Source: Oscillospiraceae bacterium
Lineage (GTDB): Bacteria > Bacillota > Clostridia > Oscillospirales > Ruminococcaceae
Length of the DNA stretch: 15,835 nt
Assembly: GCA_014796735.1 (NCBI GenBank)
Contig: JAAVIG010000013.1
Location: 3,499-19,333 of the forward strand
Direction: 5' to 3'
Positions within the stretch are counted from its first letter, which is position 1. Each line of letters opens with the position of its first letter. Shown here piece by piece: positions 13,936 to 15,835 of this stretch. The translations under genes were made by a program, and so were the position numbers. Under the pieces are notes generated by a model. The model did no database searches. It had not been told where the DNA came from and was given only the letters and a program-made list of their open reading frames with translations.

Positions 13936-14661
13936 TTGTTAGAGCTTCAGAATATAACATGGTCCGCTCCCGACGGCGAGCAGATTTTAAAGGGTGTTTC
14001 ATTTACCGTGCCCGATAACCGTTTAGTGGCGGTAACGGGTCCCAACGGAGGAGGAAAGACCACTATCGCAAAGCTTATAGCGGGTATCGAAAAGCCGTCG
14101 TCGGGCAGGATATTGCTTGACGGTGAGGACATAACCGAGGCAAATGTTACCGAGCGCGCGAGAAAAGGCATCAGCTACGCCTTTCAGCAGCCCGTCAGGT
14201 TCAAGGGGCTTACCGTCAGCGACCTGATACGGCTTTCGGCAGGGGAAAACCGTACCGAGGAAAACTTGTGCGCCGTTTTGAGCAAGGTGGGTCTTTGCGC
14301 CCGAGAATATATAAACCGCGAGGTAAATTCGGCTCTTTCGGGCGGGGAAATAAAGCGCATCGAGATTGCCACGGTGCTTGAAAGACCGTCTAAGCTGGCT
14401 GTGTTTGACGAGCCCGAGGCGGGAATAGACCTGTGGAGCTTCAACAGCCTTATTTCCGTATTTGACGAGTTGCGGAGGAAGCAGGACAAGACCCTTGTTA
14501 TAATTTCGCACCAGGAGCGTATTTTGTCGGTGGCGGACGAGATAGTGGTAATAAGCGGCGGAGAGGTGAAGAGTCACGGCTCCCGTGAGGAAGTACTGCC
14601 GTCGCTGCTTAACGACGGGGTAAGAAGCGGCTGTCCGCAAATTAATACTAATCCCTTTTAA
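13936..14661 (+). CDS. sufC: Fe-S cluster assembly ATPase SufC
   Basis: The 241-residue ABC-type ATPase starts at TTG, with AAGGAAG 9 nt upstream. Walker A is GPNGGGKTT (35-43), Gln85 lies in the Q-loop FQQP, the signature is LSGGEIKRIEIA (134-145), Walker B is LAVFDEPEAGID (154-165) and the switch His is 192. The motif EPEAGIDLWSF is characteristic of SufC (usually EPDSGLD or EPEAGID) rather than transporter ATPases, and no membrane partner is nearby. It energises the SufB scaffold that builds Fe-S clusters in the cytosol. The downstream SufB-like gene confirms the role. The partner genes sufS, sufU and sufD are not present in the window. Confidence 0.93.
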   Translation: MLELQNITWSAPDGEQILKGVSFTVPDNRLVAVTGPNGGGKTTIAKLIAGIEKPSSGRILLDGEDITEANVTERARKGISYAFQQPVRFKGLTVSDLIRLSAGENRTEENLCAVLSKVGLCAREYINREVNSALSGGEIKRIEIATVLERPSKLAVFDEPEAGIDLWSFNSLISVFDELRRKQDKTLVIISHQERILSVADEIVVISGGEVKSHGSREEVLPSLLNDGVRSGCPQINTNPF

Positions 14662-14734
14662 AACTGTGGGATTAGTGTAATGGGAGCAATCCCATTTTAA
14701 ACTGTGGGTATTACGTCAGTTTAAAATGGGATTG
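14647..14734 (+). repeat. Triple repeat/hairpin element between sufC and sufB
   Basis: Hairpin 1 is ACTAATCCC (14647-14655) with GGGATTAGT (14668-14676) and overlaps the end of sufC. Hairpin 2 has an 18-bp perfect stem, 14687-14704 with 14717-14734, around the loop TGGGTATTACGT. Both left arms belong to near-identical direct copies of AATCCC-TTTTAAACTGTGGG (14650 and 14688), and the third copy is inverted (core CAGTTTAAAATGGGATT). TGGGA/TCCCA (14681-14694) offers an alternative short hairpin. There is no T-run, so it is not a normal terminator. It may set mRNA stability or the sufC:sufB ratio. Confidence 0.7.
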
Positions 14735-14762
14735 GTATAAGTAAAGCAAGGAGGAAAGGTTA

Positions 14763-15680
14763 ATGGAGCTTATAACGGAAAAGCTGCTGAATGTTGTTTC
14801 CGATTGGACGGGAACCTTTGCGGGAGCTTATAACATAAGAGAAAACGGACAGTGCGCGGGGCGCGCCGTTACCGAAAATATAGATATTGTAAACAAGACC
14901 GACAAGCCCGGAATAGATATAAAAATCAAGCCCAACACAAAAAAGGAGACCGTTTCGATCCCCGCCTGCGTTACCAAGGGTAATATTGACGATCTGGTGT
15001 ACAATGACTTTTATGTGGGAGAAAATGCGGATATTGTAATAGTGGCCGGCTGCGGCGTACACACCGACACTCACGAGACAGCGAGACATAACGGTATACA
15101 CAGATTTTTCCTCGGAAAAAACTCACACGTTATCTATAAGGAAAAGCACATAGGCACGGGGGAAGGAGACGGAACGCGCTCAATCGATCCCGTAACCGAG
15201 GCGTTTCTTGAAGAGGGCGCCGTTCTTGAGATAGAGTCGGTGCAGATAAAGGGCGTGGATTCCACTAACCGCAAGACAAAAGCGGTTGTGGGGGAAAACG
15301 CCAAGCTTATTATAAGAGAATCCTTGATGACCGACGGGAAGCAGGTCGCGAATACCGAATTTGAGGTTGAATTAAACGGGGAAAATTCGGGTACGGACCT
15401 TGTGTCGCGTTCGGTAGCCAAAGGGGATTCGCAGCAGAATTACCGCTCAAAAATTATAGGCAACGCCGCCTGCACCGGTCACTCGGAATGTGACGCGATA
15501 ATTGCTGACAGAGCGACCGTAAACGCCGCCCCCGAGCTTACCGCTGCCAATCCCGACGCGCAGCTTATTCATGAGGCGGCAATAGGGAAGATAGCGGGGG
15601 AGCAGATATTGAAGCTGATGACCTTGGGGCTGACCGAGGAGGAGGCGGAGCAGAAGATTATTGAGGGATTCTTGAAATAG
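14763..15680 (+). CDS. sufB: Short SufB/SufD-family Fe-S scaffold protein (SMS-type SufB)
   Basis: The 305-residue protein follows AAGGAGG by 8 nt. It is far shorter than classical SufB (about 470-495) and lacks most of the N-terminal region. The beta-helix core and C-terminal helices are present: residues about 60-235 and SECDAIIADRATVNAAPELT, then HEAAIGKIAGEQILKLMTLG. Cys243 and Glu271 align with the cluster-forming Cys405 and Glu434 of E. coli SufB. A further cluster of Cys97, His100, His104, His109 and His113 (CGVHTDTHETARHNGIH) could bind metal. Paired only with SufC, it fits the minimal SMS system known from anaerobes and archaea. Symbol sufB is by family; smsB is an alternative name. 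Confidence 0.9.
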   Translation: MELITEKLLNVVSDWTGTFAGAYNIRENGQCAGRAVTENIDIVNKTDKPGIDIKIKPNTKKETVSIPACVTKGNIDDLVYNDFYVGENADIVIVAGCGVHTDTHETARHNGIHRFFLGKNSHVIYKEKHIGTGEGDGTRSIDPVTEAFLEEGAVLEIESVQIKGVDSTNRKTKAVVGENAKLIIRESLMTDGKQVANTEFEVELNGENSGTDLVSRSVAKGDSQQNYRSKIIGNAACTGHSECDAIIADRATVNAAPELTAANPDAQLIHEAAIGKIAGEQILKLMTLGLTEEEAEQKIIEGFLK

Positions 15681-15730
15681 TAGTGTTTTGAAATATTAAA
15701 AACTTTTAAATTTAATATTGAAGTTTCCGT

Positions 15731-15773
15731 CCACCCTTTTCAAAGGGTGGTGGGTTTCCAAAGGGCAAAGCCC
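15731..15773. repeat. G/C-rich hairpin pair after sufB
   Basis: CCACCCTTT (15731-15739) pairs perfectly with AAAGGGTGG (15742-15750), and GGGC/GCCC (15763-15766 with 15770-15773) follows. There is no T-run. It looks like a dispersed intergenic repeat of Clostridia genomes rather than a standard terminator, and the window ends soon after. Confidence 0.45.
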
Positions 15774-15835
15774 CATACATGGGAACTTAAGAAAACAAAT
15801 ATAAAATAAAAAAATATATCCATAATTGCTCCAAT

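Noticed and set aside
14023..14640. 205-residue minus-strand frame
   Set aside because: Antisense shadow of sufC with no ribosome site.

Overview
The window looks like a chromosomal segment of a gut or rumen anaerobe of the Clostridia, probably an Oscillospiraceae/Ruminococcus-like bacterium. Grounds for this are strong AGGAGG-type ribosome sites, TTGACA/TATAAT promoters with 17-bp spacers, a T-box leader, intracellular xylan-degrading enzymes, and a two-gene SufCB iron-sulfur system. The species cannot be named from sequence alone.

Positions 1 to about 3810 are AT-rich accessory DNA. They hold the 3' end of a coiled-coil protein (perhaps a relaxase), an overlapping protein with two winged-helix-like units, iteron-like repeats, a VbhA-like antitoxin plus Fic toxin pair, and an IS30-family transposase. 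A 24-nt imperfect direct repeat brackets the toxin-antitoxin pair, and perfect 16-bp and 15-bp inverted repeats flank the transposase gene. Positions 3951-4218 then carry a short tandem duplication and two 122-bp-periodic copies of a folded repeat. Its closing stem and one of its two inner hairpins show compensatory base changes between the copies. This is the most unusual element here.

From 4330 on the genes look like host metabolism, mostly single-gene units with clear terminators: a GH43 glycosidase with a CBM6-like tail; a tryptophan (UGG) T-box controlling a stand-alone TrpB2-type tryptophan synthase beta chain; a small XRE regulator divergent from an unknown four-helix membrane protein across a nearly perfect inverted-repeat promoter region; a GH10 xylanase without signal peptide; a leucine-rich-repeat protein without signal peptide; NAD-type GAPDH; MetF; and sufC-sufB.

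The GH10 and GH43 enzymes both lack export signals and probably act in the cytoplasm on imported xylo-oligosaccharides, with GAPDH in the glycolytic route that burns the sugars. The sufC-sufB pair resembles the minimal SMS (SufBC-only) system and has three related inverted or repeated motifs packed between its two genes.
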